Below, in pieces: positions 8,516 through 17,376 of a stretch of 64,000 nt of DNA. Positions within the stretch are counted from its first letter, which is position 1. Every line of letters starts with the position of its first letter. The notes under the pieces are model-generated. The model was not told where the DNA came from. It made no database searches and saw only the letters and a program-made list of their open reading frames with translations. The position numbers and the translations under genes are program-made. The DNA is from Devosia chinhatensis (GTDB lineage Bacteria > Pseudomonadota > Alphaproteobacteria > Rhizobiales > Devosiaceae), in contig NZ_JZEY01000054.1 in the NCBI RefSeq assembly GCF_000969445.1, positions 1,240,001-1,304,000 of the forward strand, written 5' to 3'.

Positions 8516-9638
8516 ATGCGCACGGAAATCGAAAAGACCGTCGCCGAAATCGAGCAGGTTCTGACCCTGCTGAGGAGGCATCTTTGACTGGGATACAGCT
8601 CAACTCCGTCTCGACGCGCTGAACGCGCAAACCGAATCCCCCGAATTCTGGAATGATCCGGAAAAGGCGCGCGTCACCATGCGGGAACGCGACGAGCTCG
8701 ATGTTGCCGTGAGGACGGTCAACGAGCTCGAAGCCGGCATTCGCGACAATGTGGAACTGATCGAACTCGGCGAAGCCGAAGGCGATGCAGAGATCGTCCG
8801 CGATGCCGAGAACGCGCTGATCGAGCTCAAGCAGACAGCACGCCGGACCCAGATCGAAACCCTGCTTTCGGGCGAAGTCGACAGCAACGACTGCTACGTC
8901 GAAATCCACTCCGGTGCCGGCGGCACCGAGAGCCAGGATTGGGCCAACATGCTGCTGCGCATGTATACCCGCTGGGCCGAACGCCGGAAGATGAAGGTTC
9001 AGGTGCTGGAAATGCATGACGGCGAAGAAGCCGGCATCAAGTCCGCAACCATCCAGGTCTCCGGTCACAATGCCTATGGCTGGCTCAAGACCGAAAGCGG
9101 CGTGCATCGCCTCGTGCGGATCTCGCCCTATGATTCTGCCGCGCGCCGCCACACCAGCTTTTCCAGCTGCTGGGTCTATCCGGTGGTCGATGACAGCATC
9201 GACATCGAGATCCGCGAAGCCGATCTGAAGGTCGATACCTATCGCGCCTCGGGCGCTGGCGGCCAGCACGTGAACACCACGGACTCGGCCATCCGCATCA
9301 CCCACATTCCTTCGGGCATCATCGTGGCCTGTCAGCAGGAGCGCAGCCAGCACAAGAACCGCGCCACGGCCATGGCCATGCTGAAATCGCGCCTCTACGA
9401 GGCCGAGCTGCAAAAGCGCGAAGAGGCGGCCAACGCCCAGGCGGCGACCAAGACCGATATCGGCTGGGGGCACCAGATCCGTTCTTACGTGCTGCAGCCC
9501 TATCAGATGGTCAAGGATCTGCGCACCGGCGTCGAAAGCGGCCAGCCCTCCGTGGTGCTGGACGGCGACCTCGATCAGTTCATGGAAGCCGCGCTCGCTC
9601 AGCGCGTCGGCGTCGCGACGGACGTCTCGGAAGACTAA
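8516..9638 (+). CDS. prfB: Peptide chain release factor 2, with programmed +1 frameshift
   Basis: RF2 recognises UGA and UAA stop codons and triggers peptide release on the ribosome. The frame starts at ATG 8516, encodes 23 residues, and meets an in-frame TGA at 8585-8587 in the sequence AGGAGGCATCTTTGAC. This is the classic autoregulatory site: an internal Shine-Dalgarno (AGGAGG), slippery CTT and UGA followed by C. After the +1 shift translation continues from GAC at 8586 to TAA at 9638, giving about 373 residues, normal for RF2. The catalytic GGQ is in [11 protein letters not shown] (about residue 250), and the codon-recognition region reads [16 protein letters not shown]. Low RF2 slows termination at the UGA and favours the shift, so the gene senses its own product. 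A hairpin terminator follows. Confidence 0.97.
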
Positions 9639-9650
9639 CGCTTCCCCATC

Positions 9651-9680
9651 AAGCCATCCGGTACGCCGGGTGGCTTTTTC
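9651..9680 (+). terminator. Intrinsic terminator after prfB
   Basis: An 11-bp stem, AAGCCATCCGG and CCGGGTGGCTT with one G-T pair, closes a TACG loop and is followed by a run of T. It separates prfB from the convergent M23 peptidase gene that ends at 9684. Confidence 0.8.
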
Positions 9681-9683
9681 GTT

Positions 9684-10823
9684 TTAGAGAATGGCGTTGA
9701 GCCGCTTGCCGGCATCGAGAAATGGCTTGGGGTCCAGCGCCTGGTCGCCGCGTCGCACTTCGAAATGCAGGTGCGGTCCGGTGGAACGCCCCGTCGATCC
9801 CACCTGGGCGATGGGCGTGCCGGTGCTCACCTTCTGGCCGACATTGGCCAATTGCCGGTTGAGATGGGCGTAGCGCGTCACAAGCCCATTCTGGTGGCTG
9901 ACCTCGACCACCTTGCCATAGCCCGAGCGCTCGCCGACGAAACTGACCACTCCTTCGCCCGCGCTATAGACGCTGGTGCCGGTGACGGCGGCAAAGTCGA
10001 GCCCGGAATGGAAAGCGCGTCCACCGGTAAACGGATCGCGCCGATTGCCGAAGCCCGAGCTGGTGCGAAAGTTGCCGGAAATGGGCATGTGCACGGGCGC
10101 CAGGGTCAGGCTGTCCCGCGCGGCCTTGTAGCGGAGCAGGGCGTCCATCACCGCATTGGCATCCTCCACCAATCCGCCGCTTTCCACGCTGCCACTGGCG
10201 GCAAGCAGGGGGCCGCCCATGCCCGTAAGACTTGTGTCCGGCATGCGCGTTTCAATGCCCAGCCTGCCCAGTTCGGACACGATCGTATCGGTGCGCTCGG
10301 TCGCCGCCACGGAAATGCCCGTCATGGCCTGTTGGGTTTCGTCCATCATCCGCGCGACGCTTTCCGCCGTGGCCGCAATGTCGGGATTGCCATCGGGCGT
10401 CCGCGCCAGCGCCAGTTCGTGCGGTGCGCTCATGCTGATGTCGAGATCGGCCAGGCCCATGCCGTCGGCCTTGTCCACCAGCGCCCGCACCAGCTGATGC
10501 TGCTCCAGAAGAATATCCTGTTGCTGCGACAATTCCTGCAATTGCAGGTTGATGTCGCCGGCCTGCGCATAGCTGCGCGAATGCAGCCGGTCGATTTCCA
10601 CGCGCATCTGCGCCAGTCGATCCTCGTAGGCGGCAACGACGAGCTCGTTCTGCCCACCCATCAGCCGTGCGATGTCGGGCGCCATCAGCAGGGCCGTTCC
10701 GGTAATCGCATTGCCTGCAAGCAACAGGGCAAACATGCCGTAGAACAGGCCCGCCGGCACGCCGCGCCGCGAGGCGCGAACGTCATCATGATCCCGGCTT
10801 CCGAAACGGGCTGACTGACGCAC
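9684..10823 (-). CDS. Membrane-anchored M23 family peptidase (murein endopeptidase)
   Basis: A 379-residue protein. A basic N-terminus precedes one membrane segment (about 24-47, FYGMFALLLAGNAITGTALL), then a Gln/Leu-rich probable coiled coil (about 60-120), then a C-terminal LytM/M23 domain. The zinc-site motifs are present: HSGLDFA (about 270), YAHLNRQ and PHLHFEVR (about 348). M23 enzymes cut peptide cross-links in peptidoglycan; coiled-coil plus LytM architecture also occurs in EnvC/NlpD-like activators, but those have lost catalytic residues, which are kept here. The expected location is the periplasm, tethered to the inner membrane, acting in wall growth or cell separation. It is convergent with prfB. 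Confidence 0.85.
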   Translation of the reverse strand: MRQSARFGSRDHDDVRASRRGVPAGLFYGMFALLLAGNAITGTALLMAPDIARLMGGQNELVVAAYEDRLAQMRVEIDRLHSRSYAQAGDINLQLQELSQQQDILLEQHQLVRALVDKADGMGLADLDISMSAPHELALARTPDGNPDIAATAESVARMMDETQQAMTGISVAATERTDTIVSELGRLGIETRMPDTSLTGMGGPLLAASGSVESGGLVEDANAVMDALLRYKAARDSLTLAPVHMPISGNFRTSSGFGNRRDPFTGGRAFHSGLDFAAVTGTSVYSAGEGVVSFVGERSGYGKVVEVSHQNGLVTRYAHLNRQLANVGQKVSTGTPIAQVGSTGRSTGPHLHFEVRRGDQALDPKPFLDAGKRLNAIL

Positions 10824-10893
10824 GGCTCACTCCATCACTGACATGGTTAGCCGAGTGTGGATGAGTTTGGTTAAGAAAGGCGAAAACCGGCGT

Positions 10894-11373
10894 TCAGCTG
10901 CCCGCCAGGACGTCGTCCAGCGCCGTCAGGACCTTCTCGGCATGCCCCTTGATCCGCGTGGCGCGAATGATGCGGGCGATCCGCCCCTCGGCATCGATGA
11001 TGACACTGGTGCGCACTAGGCCCATGAATTCCCGGCCATAGAGTTTTTTGAGCTGCCACAGCCCAAAGGCTTCGATCGTCTGACGCTCGGGGTCGGCCCC
11101 CAGCGGAATGGTCAGCCCGTACTTGGCCCTGAACTTGCGGTGCGTAGCCACGTCGTCGGGAGAAATCCCCACCAGCACAGCGCCCCGCGCTGCGAAGGCC
11201 TGGGCGAGGGCGGAAAATTCCTGGTTCTCGTCGGTGCAGCCCCCCGAATCGTCCTCGGGATAGAAAAACAGCACTGCCGGCTTTCCCGAAAGGCCGTCGC
11301 GGGTCACCACAGTGCCGTCGTCGCGCTCAATCGAAAAGTCTGGCGATATGTCGCCGGGCGCAAGATGGGTCAC
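10894..11373 (-). CDS. bcp: Bcp/PrxQ-family peroxiredoxin, 1-Cys form
   Basis: A thiol peroxidase of 159 residues that reduces hydrogen peroxide and organic peroxides in the cytoplasm. The start is GTG at 11373, chosen because AAGGAGA lies upstream at proper spacing; the same frame is open further upstream but lacks family similarity there. The peroxidatic Cys46 sits in DSGGCTDENQEF. Most Bcp proteins have PGCTxEAC, with a resolving Cys five residues on. Here that position is not Cys, the Pro is Gly, and Cys46 is the only Cys in the protein, so turnover must rely on an outside thiol. The conserved C-terminal FGxW-like segment (FGLWQLKKLYGREFMG) is present. It is divergent from the AsmA-like gene at 11504. 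Confidence 0.88.
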   Translation of the reverse strand: MTHLAPGDISPDFSIERDDGTVVTRDGLSGKPAVLFFYPEDDSGGCTDENQEFSALAQAFAARGAVLVGISPDDVATHRKFRAKYGLTIPLGADPERQTIEAFGLWQLKKLYGREFMGLVRTSVIIDAEGRIARIIRATRIKGHAEKVLTALDDVLAGS

Positions 11374-11503
11374 GTTCTGGTTCTCCTTGCCTGGGGATAG
11401 TTGGTCAAGTTCGATTGCCGATGCCTTAGAGGGTGTCGGTGCCATATTCCAGCCGGTATCATCGAACAATGGACCGCTGTGAGCGGACGATTCTTGCGGC
11501 AGG

Positions 11504-14500
11504 ATGACCAATCCGCCTCCGGCGTGGCAACAAGTGAGCGAAGCGACCATTTCCACACAGCAGCCGGAATCCTCGCCCAAGCCGCCGGGTCGCTCGCAGG
11601 CGCGCCGTTTCGCCAAGATGGGCGTCTGGCTGCTCGGCATTCCGTCCGTCGTCCTTTTGCTGCTCTATCTGGTTCTGCTCGTCACGCCCCTGCGCATGCC
11701 GTTCAGCGGGCCGGCCGTGCGCAGCCTCGTTCAGTCATTTCTCCCGGAGACGGCCGAGCTGACCATGGGCGATCTGGCCTTGGCGCTTGAAGACGGGGTG
11801 TGGCCGGTCTTGCGCTTCGAACCTGTCCAATATCTCGATCGGAAATCCGGCGCTCGCATCGCCATGGAAGCGCTGGAAATCGGCTTTTCTCCGGCCCGCG
11901 CCCTGTTCGGCCAGCCCGGAACGACCATCACCGTCGTCGCGCCGCATGTGCAGATGATCCAGGATCTCTATGGGCCGCGCCCAGCCAATTTTCAGCTCGA
12001 CGAAGGGGTCGATGGCGGCCCCACTACGCTTCGCGTCATCGAGGGTGACGATGCTTTTCCGGCCATCGCCATTTCCAACGAAGGCATCGACTTCCAGTCC
12101 GGGCCCCACGTGCCCATGCGTTCGGACAATGACTGGCTCGTTTATAATCTCGAGGCCAGCGAGGCCGCACTGGTCGATCTCGTCGACCAGACCGCACAGG
12201 GTCGCTTCTCGCGGTTGGTCGTCCGCGACGGACGGATCGACATGGCCGACCCGGTCTACGGCCTTTTCCGCCAGTTCAGCGACGTAGCGCTCGATGTCGG
12301 TCCGGTACCCCGGCAGGAGCGGGTAGAGGGCAGCTTTTCCGCCCGGATCGGCGGGCGTACTATTTTCGGCACGCTCGAGCGCACCATAGACGAGGACGGG
12401 ACGCGCCGCCTCCTTGCTGACATCACCAATCTCGATTTTTCGGCGCTCCTGCCCTTCATCGACGATGGGGAAAGCCTTGCCGCCATGCGTGGCGCCGGCG
12501 CCGTGTCCATCAACGTCGCCTTCGGCGCCGGGGACGGCAAGCTTCTGGGCGGCGATTTCAAGCTCGACCTCACCGGAACCGACCTGCGTATCGGGGAAGA
12601 CCTCTTTCCCGTCGCCAGCTCCATTCTCGATGTGGACTGGAACCCGTTCGAGGGCCAGTTCACCCTCAATGAAGGCGTGCTCCAGATTGGGCAGAGTTCG
12701 GCTCGGGTCTCGGGTCTGTTTGCCATGGGCCTTGACGAGCGCTTCGGCCCAACCATCGCCATCTCGCTTTCGGCGCGGGAAGTGTCCATCCATCCCAATG
12801 ACATGGCCGCTCCTGAGGCGCCGATGGACCTGATCGAGTTTTCCGGCTGGTCCGCGCCGCTCTACGGGGCCGTCGGCGTCGACCGTTTCTTGGCTCGCAA
12901 GGATGATGGGCTGGTCGAGGCCAGGGGCCGCTTCGACCTGCTGCGCGCCGGCATGGGCGTCGATCTCACCATGGCGGGCAATGGTCTCAGCGCCGACGAC
13001 GTCAAGCGCCTGTGGCCTTACGTCATGGGCGAGGAAAGCCGGGACTGGTTTGTGGCCAATGTAACGGACGGACGGGTCAAGGAGGGACGGATGACCTTCC
13101 GCTTCCCGGTTGGCTCTTTAGGGCGGCGCGGCGAAAACCTGCCCATCCCGCCCGATAGCATGAGCATCGAGATCGTGGGGGAGGGCGTGGCCGTCAAACC
13201 CTCCGCCACATTGGCGCCCATCGTCATAGATGGCGAAACGCGGCTGCGTGTTGACGACGAGAAGCTCTCGGTCGCTGGTGGCGGCGGCAGCCTCGCGACC
13301 TCATCGGGTATCGTCACCGTTACCAATCCGGCTCTCGTCATGGACAATTCCGACCCCGAGCAATCGCTTGTGGAAGTGTCCGGCAAGCTCGGCGCGCCCA
13401 TCCCCGCGCTTGTTGCCCTTGTCCAGGAACAGCAGCCCGAAGCCCTTGCGGCGCTCGATCTGCCCGTCTCGCTCGATAGTCTTTCGGGCAGCGTCGACAT
13501 GGATCTCGTGGCCTCGTTCGGGCTGGCCGACAATGCCGAACAGCTCCCCAAGGTCGATTATGTCGTCAACGGCACGGTCAGCGACTTCGCCAGCAGCCAG
13601 CCCATCGAGGGCCGGCGCATCGCCAATGGCCAATTGGCGTTCTCGGCGTCCCAGCTCGGTTACCAGCTGGGCGGCACCGCCGACATCGACGGCGTCGCAG
13701 CAGAACTCTCGGTCGACGGCAATGCCGACACCGATCCCAATTTCCGCGTCGCTTCCACCATCGAGATCGCCGCTCTTAAGGACATGGGCTTCGATCTGTC
13801 CCAGTTCGCCACCGGTGCCGTGAGCTTCATGGCACAGCCCCGCACCGATGGCGCCATCGACGTCTCCATCGACCTGGCCCAGGCCGGTCTCACCATCCGC
13901 GATCTCGGCATCACCAAATCGCGCGGCACCGCAGGTACGCTCAGCGCCGTTGCCCGCTTCGACGGCGAGATCACCCGGCTCGAGGACATCAACCTCGCGT
14001 TCGGGGACGTGCGTCTCGAGGGTAAGCTCGATTTCCATGCCACAGATGGCCTCGTCGCCGCCGATTTCGGCACGGTGGCCATCAGCGCCGGCGATAACGC
14101 CAGTGTCACCCTCGCGCCCATGGAGGGCGGCTACAGCGTGCGTGTGCGCGGCCGCCAGCTTGACCTCAAACCCGTCCTGGGGCGCTTTTTCAGCCTCGAC
14201 CAGGGCAGTGGCGGCCTGCAGAACACCCAGCTCAATGCCGCCATCGCGCTCGATGTCGAGCTCGATCGGGCCGTTGGCTTTTATGCCACGACAGCCTTCA
14301 ATCTCGATCTCAACCTGCTGCTGCGCGGCACCCAGCTCAGCCGCGCGACGCTCTCGGCGCAATTCGGCGAGGGCAATGCCGTCTCCATCACCACCAATCC
14401 GGCTCCCAATGGTCGCTCGCTGGTCATGGCCTTCAACGATGCCGGCACCATCCTGCGGCTTCTGGGCGTTTATTCCCAGCTGGCGGGCGGTTCGGGCAGC

Positions 14501-15013
14501 CTGGTGATGACCACCGACCGCAATCAGGACCTCGAGACCGGCCAGCTCATCCTGCGCGATTTCGCCATCGTCGATGAGGCCAATGTCATCCAGGTGTTGG
14601 GCAATCACTCCGATTCGCGCGCTGCCATCGCCGCCAGCAACCGGCTGGATTTCGATGCCGGCCAGGTCGACTTCATCCGCCGCAGCGATCGGGTGGAAGT
14701 CACCAATGCCGTGCTCGCCGGCGATGCCGTCGGCGGCTCGCTGCGTGGCTTCATCTATACCGATCGCCGGCAATATGATCTCACCGGCACATATGTGCCC
14801 CTGTTCGGCCTCAACAATGCCTTCTCGCAGATCCCCATTCTCGGCCCGCTGCTGGGCGGTCGCAACGGCGAGGGGCTGGTGGGCGTGACCTTCGCGGTCC
14901 GCGGCGCGCTCGACCGGCCGGAATTCCTCGTCAACCCGCTGTCCGTCCTCGCTCCCGGCTTCCTGCGCGAATTCTTCGAGTTCCGCTCCCGCGAGGTGCC
15001 CGGCGCGCAATGA
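11504..15013 (+). CDS. AsmA-like / DUF3971 (YhdP-type) envelope protein
   Basis: A 1169-residue protein with a short cytoplasmic N-terminus, one membrane anchor (about 40-60, VWLLGIPSVVLLLLYLVLLV) and a very long periplasmic region of repeated beta-strand pattern ending in an AsmA C-terminal-like section. Such proteins (YhdP, TamB, AsmA) form long hydrophobic grooves and are thought to ferry phospholipids between inner and outer membranes in Gram-negative bacteria. No enzymatic motif is visible. The ATG at 11504 is preceded by a GGCAGG ribosome site. The gene is divergent from bcp and convergent with tyrS. Family placement is by length, anchor and overall pattern; the transport role is from family knowledge. 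Confidence 0.75.
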   Translation: MTNPPPAWQQVSEATISTQQPESSPKPPGRSQARRFAKMGVWLLGIPSVVLLLLYLVLLVTPLRMPFSGPAVRSLVQSFLPETAELTMGDLALALEDGVWPVLRFEPVQYLDRKSGARIAMEALEIGFSPARALFGQPGTTITVVAPHVQMIQDLYGPRPANFQLDEGVDGGPTTLRVIEGDDAFPAIAISNEGIDFQSGPHVPMRSDNDWLVYNLEASEAALVDLVDQTAQGRFSRLVVRDGRIDMADPVYGLFRQFSDVALDVGPVPRQERVEGSFSARIGGRTIFGTLERTIDEDGTRRLLADITNLDFSALLPFIDDGESLAAMRGAGAVSINVAFGAGDGKLLGGDFKLDLTGTDLRIGEDLFPVASSILDVDWNPFEGQFTLNEGVLQIGQSSARVSGLFAMGLDERFGPTIAISLSAREVSIHPNDMAAPEAPMDLIEFSGWSAPLYGAVGVDRFLARKDDGLVEARGRFDLLRAGMGVDLTMAGNGLSADDVKRLWPYVMGEESRDWFVANVTDGRVKEGRMTFRFPVGSLGRRGENLPIPPDSMSIEIVGEGVAVKPSATLAPIVIDGETRLRVDDEKLSVAGGGGSLATSSGIVTVTNPALVMDNSDPEQSLVEVSGKLGAPIPALVALVQEQQPEALAALDLPVSLDSLSGSVDMDLVASFGLADNAEQLPKVDYVVNGTVSDFASSQPIEGRRIANGQLAFSASQLGYQLGGTADIDGVAAELSVDGNADTDPNFRVASTIEIAALKDMGFDLSQFATGAVSFMAQPRTDGAIDVSIDLAQAGLTIRDLGITKSRGTAGTLSAVARFDGEITRLEDINLAFGDVRLEGKLDFHATDGLVAADFGTVAISAGDNASVTLAPMEGGYSVRVRGRQLDLKPVLGRFFSLDQGSGGLQNTQLNAAIALDVELDRAVGFYATTAFNLDLNLLLRGTQLSRATLSAQFGEGNAVSITTNPAPNGRSLVMAFNDAGTILRLLGVYSQLAGGSGSLVMTTDRNQDLETGQLILRDFAIVDEANVIQVLGNHSDSRAAIAASNRLDFDAGQVDFIRRSDRVEVTNAVLAGDAVGGSLRGFIYTDRRQYDLTGTYVPLFGLNNAFSQIPILGPLLGGRNGEGLVGVTFAVRGALDRPEFLVNPLSVLAPGFLREFFEFRSREVPGAQ

Positions 15014-15038
15014 AAAAGGGGCGCCCGCAAGCGCCCCT
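15014..15038 (-). terminator. Intrinsic terminator after tyrS
   Basis: On the minus strand GGGGCGC pairs with GCGCCCC around TTGCGG, followed by TTTTT. It lies just past the tyrS stop and abuts the stop of the convergent AsmA-like gene. Confidence 0.75.
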
Positions 15039-15065
15039 GTCTACCATCTTCTATGCCGATGCGCC

Positions 15066-16304
15066 TCAGATCGGCTTGATCAGCGCATGCCGCTTCTTGC
15101 CCACCGAAAGCTTGATCACACCCTCGGGCAGGAGCGCATTCTCGCCCAGGCTGAGCTTCTCGTCGTCGATTACCGCATCGTTGATGCGCACCGCGCCCGA
15201 TTGCACATGCCGCCGCGCTTCCCCGTTCGAGGCCGCCAGCCCCGCCTTGACCAGCGCATTGAGCACGCCGATCCCCTCGGTCAGCTCGGCATGGGTCACT
15301 TCGGCCGTCGGCAGCGACAGGTCGAGCTTGCCCGTCTCGAAGGTCGCGCGCGCCGTCTCGGCGGCTTCCTCGGCCGCCGCACGCCCGCGGATCATGGCGG
15401 TCACTTCGGTGGCAAGGCGCTTCTTGGCCTCGTTGATATCGCCTTGCGCGATGCGGGCGACCTCGTCGAGCGGCAGCGTCGTGTAGAGCTTGAGGAAGCG
15501 CTCCACGTCAGCGTCCTCGGTATTGCGCCAGTACTGCCAGAAATCATAGGCCGAGAGCATGTCGGGATTGAGCCAGATGGCCCCATTCATCGACTTGCCC
15601 ATCTTCTGGCCCGACGCCGTGGTCAGGAGCGGCGAGGTCAGCGCATAAAGCTGCGGCGTGCCCATGCGGTGGCCGAGATCAATGCCGTTGACGATATTGC
15701 CCCACTGGTCCGAGCCGCCCATCTGCAGGCGCACCCCGTAGCGCTTGTTGAGCTCCACGAAGTCATAGGCCTGCAGGATCATGTAGTTGAATTCGAGAAA
15801 CGAGAGCGATTGCTCGCGGTCCAGCCGCTGCTTCACCGAATCGAAGCTGAGCATGCGGTTGACCGAGAAATGCTGGCCGACATCGCGCAGGAATTCGAGG
15901 TAATTGAGCGGCAGCAGCCATTCGGCATTGTTGAGCATCAGCGACTTGCCGTCGCTGAAGTCGAGGTAATTGGCAAAGACCTGCTTGATGCCCTCGATAT
16001 TGGCCTGGATGGTTTCGGTGCCCATCAGCTTGCGCGCCTCGTCCTTGAACGAGGGGTCGCCGACCATGCCGGTGCCGCCGCCCATCAGGGCAACGGCGCG
16101 GTGGCCGGTCTTTTCCAGCCAGTGCAGCATCATGATCTGGATCAGGCTGCCTACATGCAGCGAAGATGCCGTCGGGTCGAAGCCGATATAGGCCGTCACC
16201 GTCTCGGTGGCGAACAGCTCGTCGAGCCCGGTTTCGTCGGAAAGCTGATGGATGAAGCCGCGCTCATGCAGCGTGCGGAGAAACTCGGATTTGAATTCGG
16301 TCAT
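15066..16304 (-). CDS. tyrS: Tyrosyl-tRNA synthetase
   Basis: A class I aminoacyl-tRNA synthetase of 412 residues that charges tRNA-Tyr with tyrosine in the cytoplasm. The HIGH-type motif is LHVGS (about residue 49-53), after [10 protein letters not shown]. The KMSKS loop reads KMGKS (about 232-237). Tyrosine-pocket segments such as QAYDFVELN and [11 protein letters not shown] are intact. A C-terminal S4 RNA-binding domain occupies about 345-405 ([20 protein letters not shown]). Length is normal for the bacterial TyrRS-1 type. It is followed on its own strand by a hairpin terminator. Confidence 0.97.
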   Translation of the reverse strand: MTEFKSEFLRTLHERGFIHQLSDETGLDELFATETVTAYIGFDPTASSLHVGSLIQIMMLHWLEKTGHRAVALMGGGTGMVGDPSFKDEARKLMGTETIQANIEGIKQVFANYLDFSDGKSLMLNNAEWLLPLNYLEFLRDVGQHFSVNRMLSFDSVKQRLDREQSLSFLEFNYMILQAYDFVELNKRYGVRLQMGGSDQWGNIVNGIDLGHRMGTPQLYALTSPLLTTASGQKMGKSMNGAIWLNPDMLSAYDFWQYWRNTEDADVERFLKLYTTLPLDEVARIAQGDINEAKKRLATEVTAMIRGRAAAEEAAETARATFETGKLDLSLPTAEVTHAELTEGIGVLNALVKAGLAASNGEARRHVQSGAVRINDAVIDDEKLSLGENALLPEGVIKLSVGKKRHALIKPI

Positions 16305-16326
16305 GTTGAATCACTGAAGCCTATGA

Positions 16327-16403
16327 GACCTCGTGGTGAGCGTGTCGAACCCCGAGATCGGTGCAAACAGGACCCCAACCCTCGACAGGCTCAGGATGAG
16401 GTC
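16327..16403. repeat. Palindromic intergenic repeat
   Basis: The arms GACCTCGTGGTGAGCGTGTC (16327-16346) and, in reverse complement, GACCTCATCCTGAGCCTGTC (16384-16403) match at 16 of 20 bases and can form a long hairpin. Sequences of the type CCTCATCCTGAGCCTGTCGA are widespread intergenic palindromes in alphaproteobacteria (general knowledge). It lies between tyrS and the hydrolase gene, with no T-run. Confidence 0.6.
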
Positions 16404-16431
16404 CCTTCCAACAATCGCTTCAATGCGCCCC

Positions 16432-17094
16432 TTAGCGCCCGCCGCCGTCCGCGATCTCCTGACGACGACGGTCGAGATATTCGGCACACCGCGTGGTCAG
16501 TTCGTCGATCTTGCCTTCATAGAAGTGGTTGGCGCCCTCCACGATCTGCTGCTCGATGGTGATGCCCTTCTGCGTCTTGAGCTTGTCCACCAGCTTCTGC
16601 ACCGAGGTCGGGGGGGCAACGCGGTCCTTGTCGCCATGGATGATCAGGCCCGAGGACGGGCAGGGGGCCAGGAACGAGAAGTCGTAGAGATTTTCCGGCG
16701 GCGACACCGAAATGAAGCCTTCCACTTCCGGGCGGCGCATCAAAAGCTGCATGCCGATCCAGGCGCCGAACGAGAATCCGGCGATCCAGCAGCCGCGCGA
16801 CTCGCGGTTGATGGTCTGCAGCCAGTCCAGCGCCGAAGCCGCGTCCGACAATTCACCGATCCCGTGGTCGAACACGCCCTGGCTGCGGCCAACGCCGCGC
16901 GAATTGAACCGCAGCACCGAAAAGCCGCGCTCGGCGAACATGTAGAACAGGTTGTAGACGATCTGGTTGTTCATCGTCCCGCCGAACTGCGGATGCGGAT
17001 GAAGCACGATCGCCACGGGCGCGTTGGGTTCCTTGCCCGGCTGGTACCGGCCTTCGAGGCGCCCTTCCGGGCCGTTGAAGATCACTTCAGGCAT
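16432..17094 (-). CDS. Alpha/beta-fold hydrolase (COG2945-like)
   Basis: A 220-residue protein from the ATG at 17094 (MPEVIFNGPEG); an ATG 33 bases further upstream is in frame but its extension is unlike the family. The alpha/beta hydrolase nucleophile elbow is GFSFG (Ser108). A likely acid is in HGDKDRV (about 155-157) and the catalytic His is in GANHFYEG (His190). An early HPHPQFGGTM segment probably forms the oxyanion hole. Members of this small cytoplasmic group are called dienelactone-hydrolase-like or CocE/NonD-like, and their substrates are mostly unknown. The gene is divergent from the suf operon and has no visible functional link to it. Confidence 0.8.
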   Translation of the reverse strand: MPEVIFNGPEGRLEGRYQPGKEPNAPVAIVLHPHPQFGGTMNNQIVYNLFYMFAERGFSVLRFNSRGVGRSQGVFDHGIGELSDAASALDWLQTINRESRGCWIAGFSFGAWIGMQLLMRRPEVEGFISVSPPENLYDFSFLAPCPSSGLIIHGDKDRVAPPTSVQKLVDKLKTQKGITIEQQIVEGANHFYEGKIDELTTRCAEYLDRRRQEIADGGGR

Positions 17095-17208
17095 AGGTTT
17101 GTTCCGGCCTTTCCGGCTCTGTCGCAACGGCCTCGAACCCTATGGAAACAGCCCCGCGCCGCTTGACTAAGCGCCGGGCTCTCCCTAAAACATGGGTCCG
17201 AAAACCAG

Positions 17209-17225
17209 TTTAGAATTGTTCAAAA
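17209..17225 (+). promoter_or_regulatory. Putative Irr box (iron control element) upstream of the suf operon
   Basis: TTTAGAATTGTTCAAAA is a near-perfect match to the Irr-binding iron control element of Hyphomicrobiales (TTTAGAA-spacer-TTCTAAA), with one half-site mismatch. It lies 152 bp before the first suf gene. Irr represses iron-using pathways, including Fe-S assembly, when iron is scarce (established for rhizobia). That it controls this operon is inference. Confidence 0.6.
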
Positions 17226-17233
17226 ACGGGTTT

Positions 17234-17252
17234 CTGGCCGGTGAACGGCCAG
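17234..17252. promoter_or_regulatory. Perfect 7-bp palindrome in the suf leader
   Basis: CTGGCCG and CGGCCAG flank GTGAA, nine bases after the Irr-like box. A second inverted repeat (TGAAATT at 17271-17277 against AATTTCA at 17286-17292) follows. Either could be an operator or an RNA hairpin of the leader; no regulator is assigned. Confidence 0.35.
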
Positions 17253-17376
17253 TTGGAGCGCCCCTTGTAATGAAATTGGGCGCGAAATTTCAAGAAGTGT
17301 TTGGTTTGCGAGGGGTCTGAACTCCTTGCATGGCGCATATGAGGTATGAGGGGCGCGACAGCGGCCCGAAGGCACG

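Noticed and set aside
7899..9473. 524-codon open frame antisense to the deformylase-like gene and prfB
   Set aside because: A shadow frame of the high-GC coding sequence; prfB motifs and the frameshift site settle the real strand.
17209..17225. RirA/IscR-type box instead of an Irr box
   Set aside because: The TTTAGAA...TTCAAAA layout fits the Irr element better, and no TGA-N9-TCA iron-responsive motif was found nearby.
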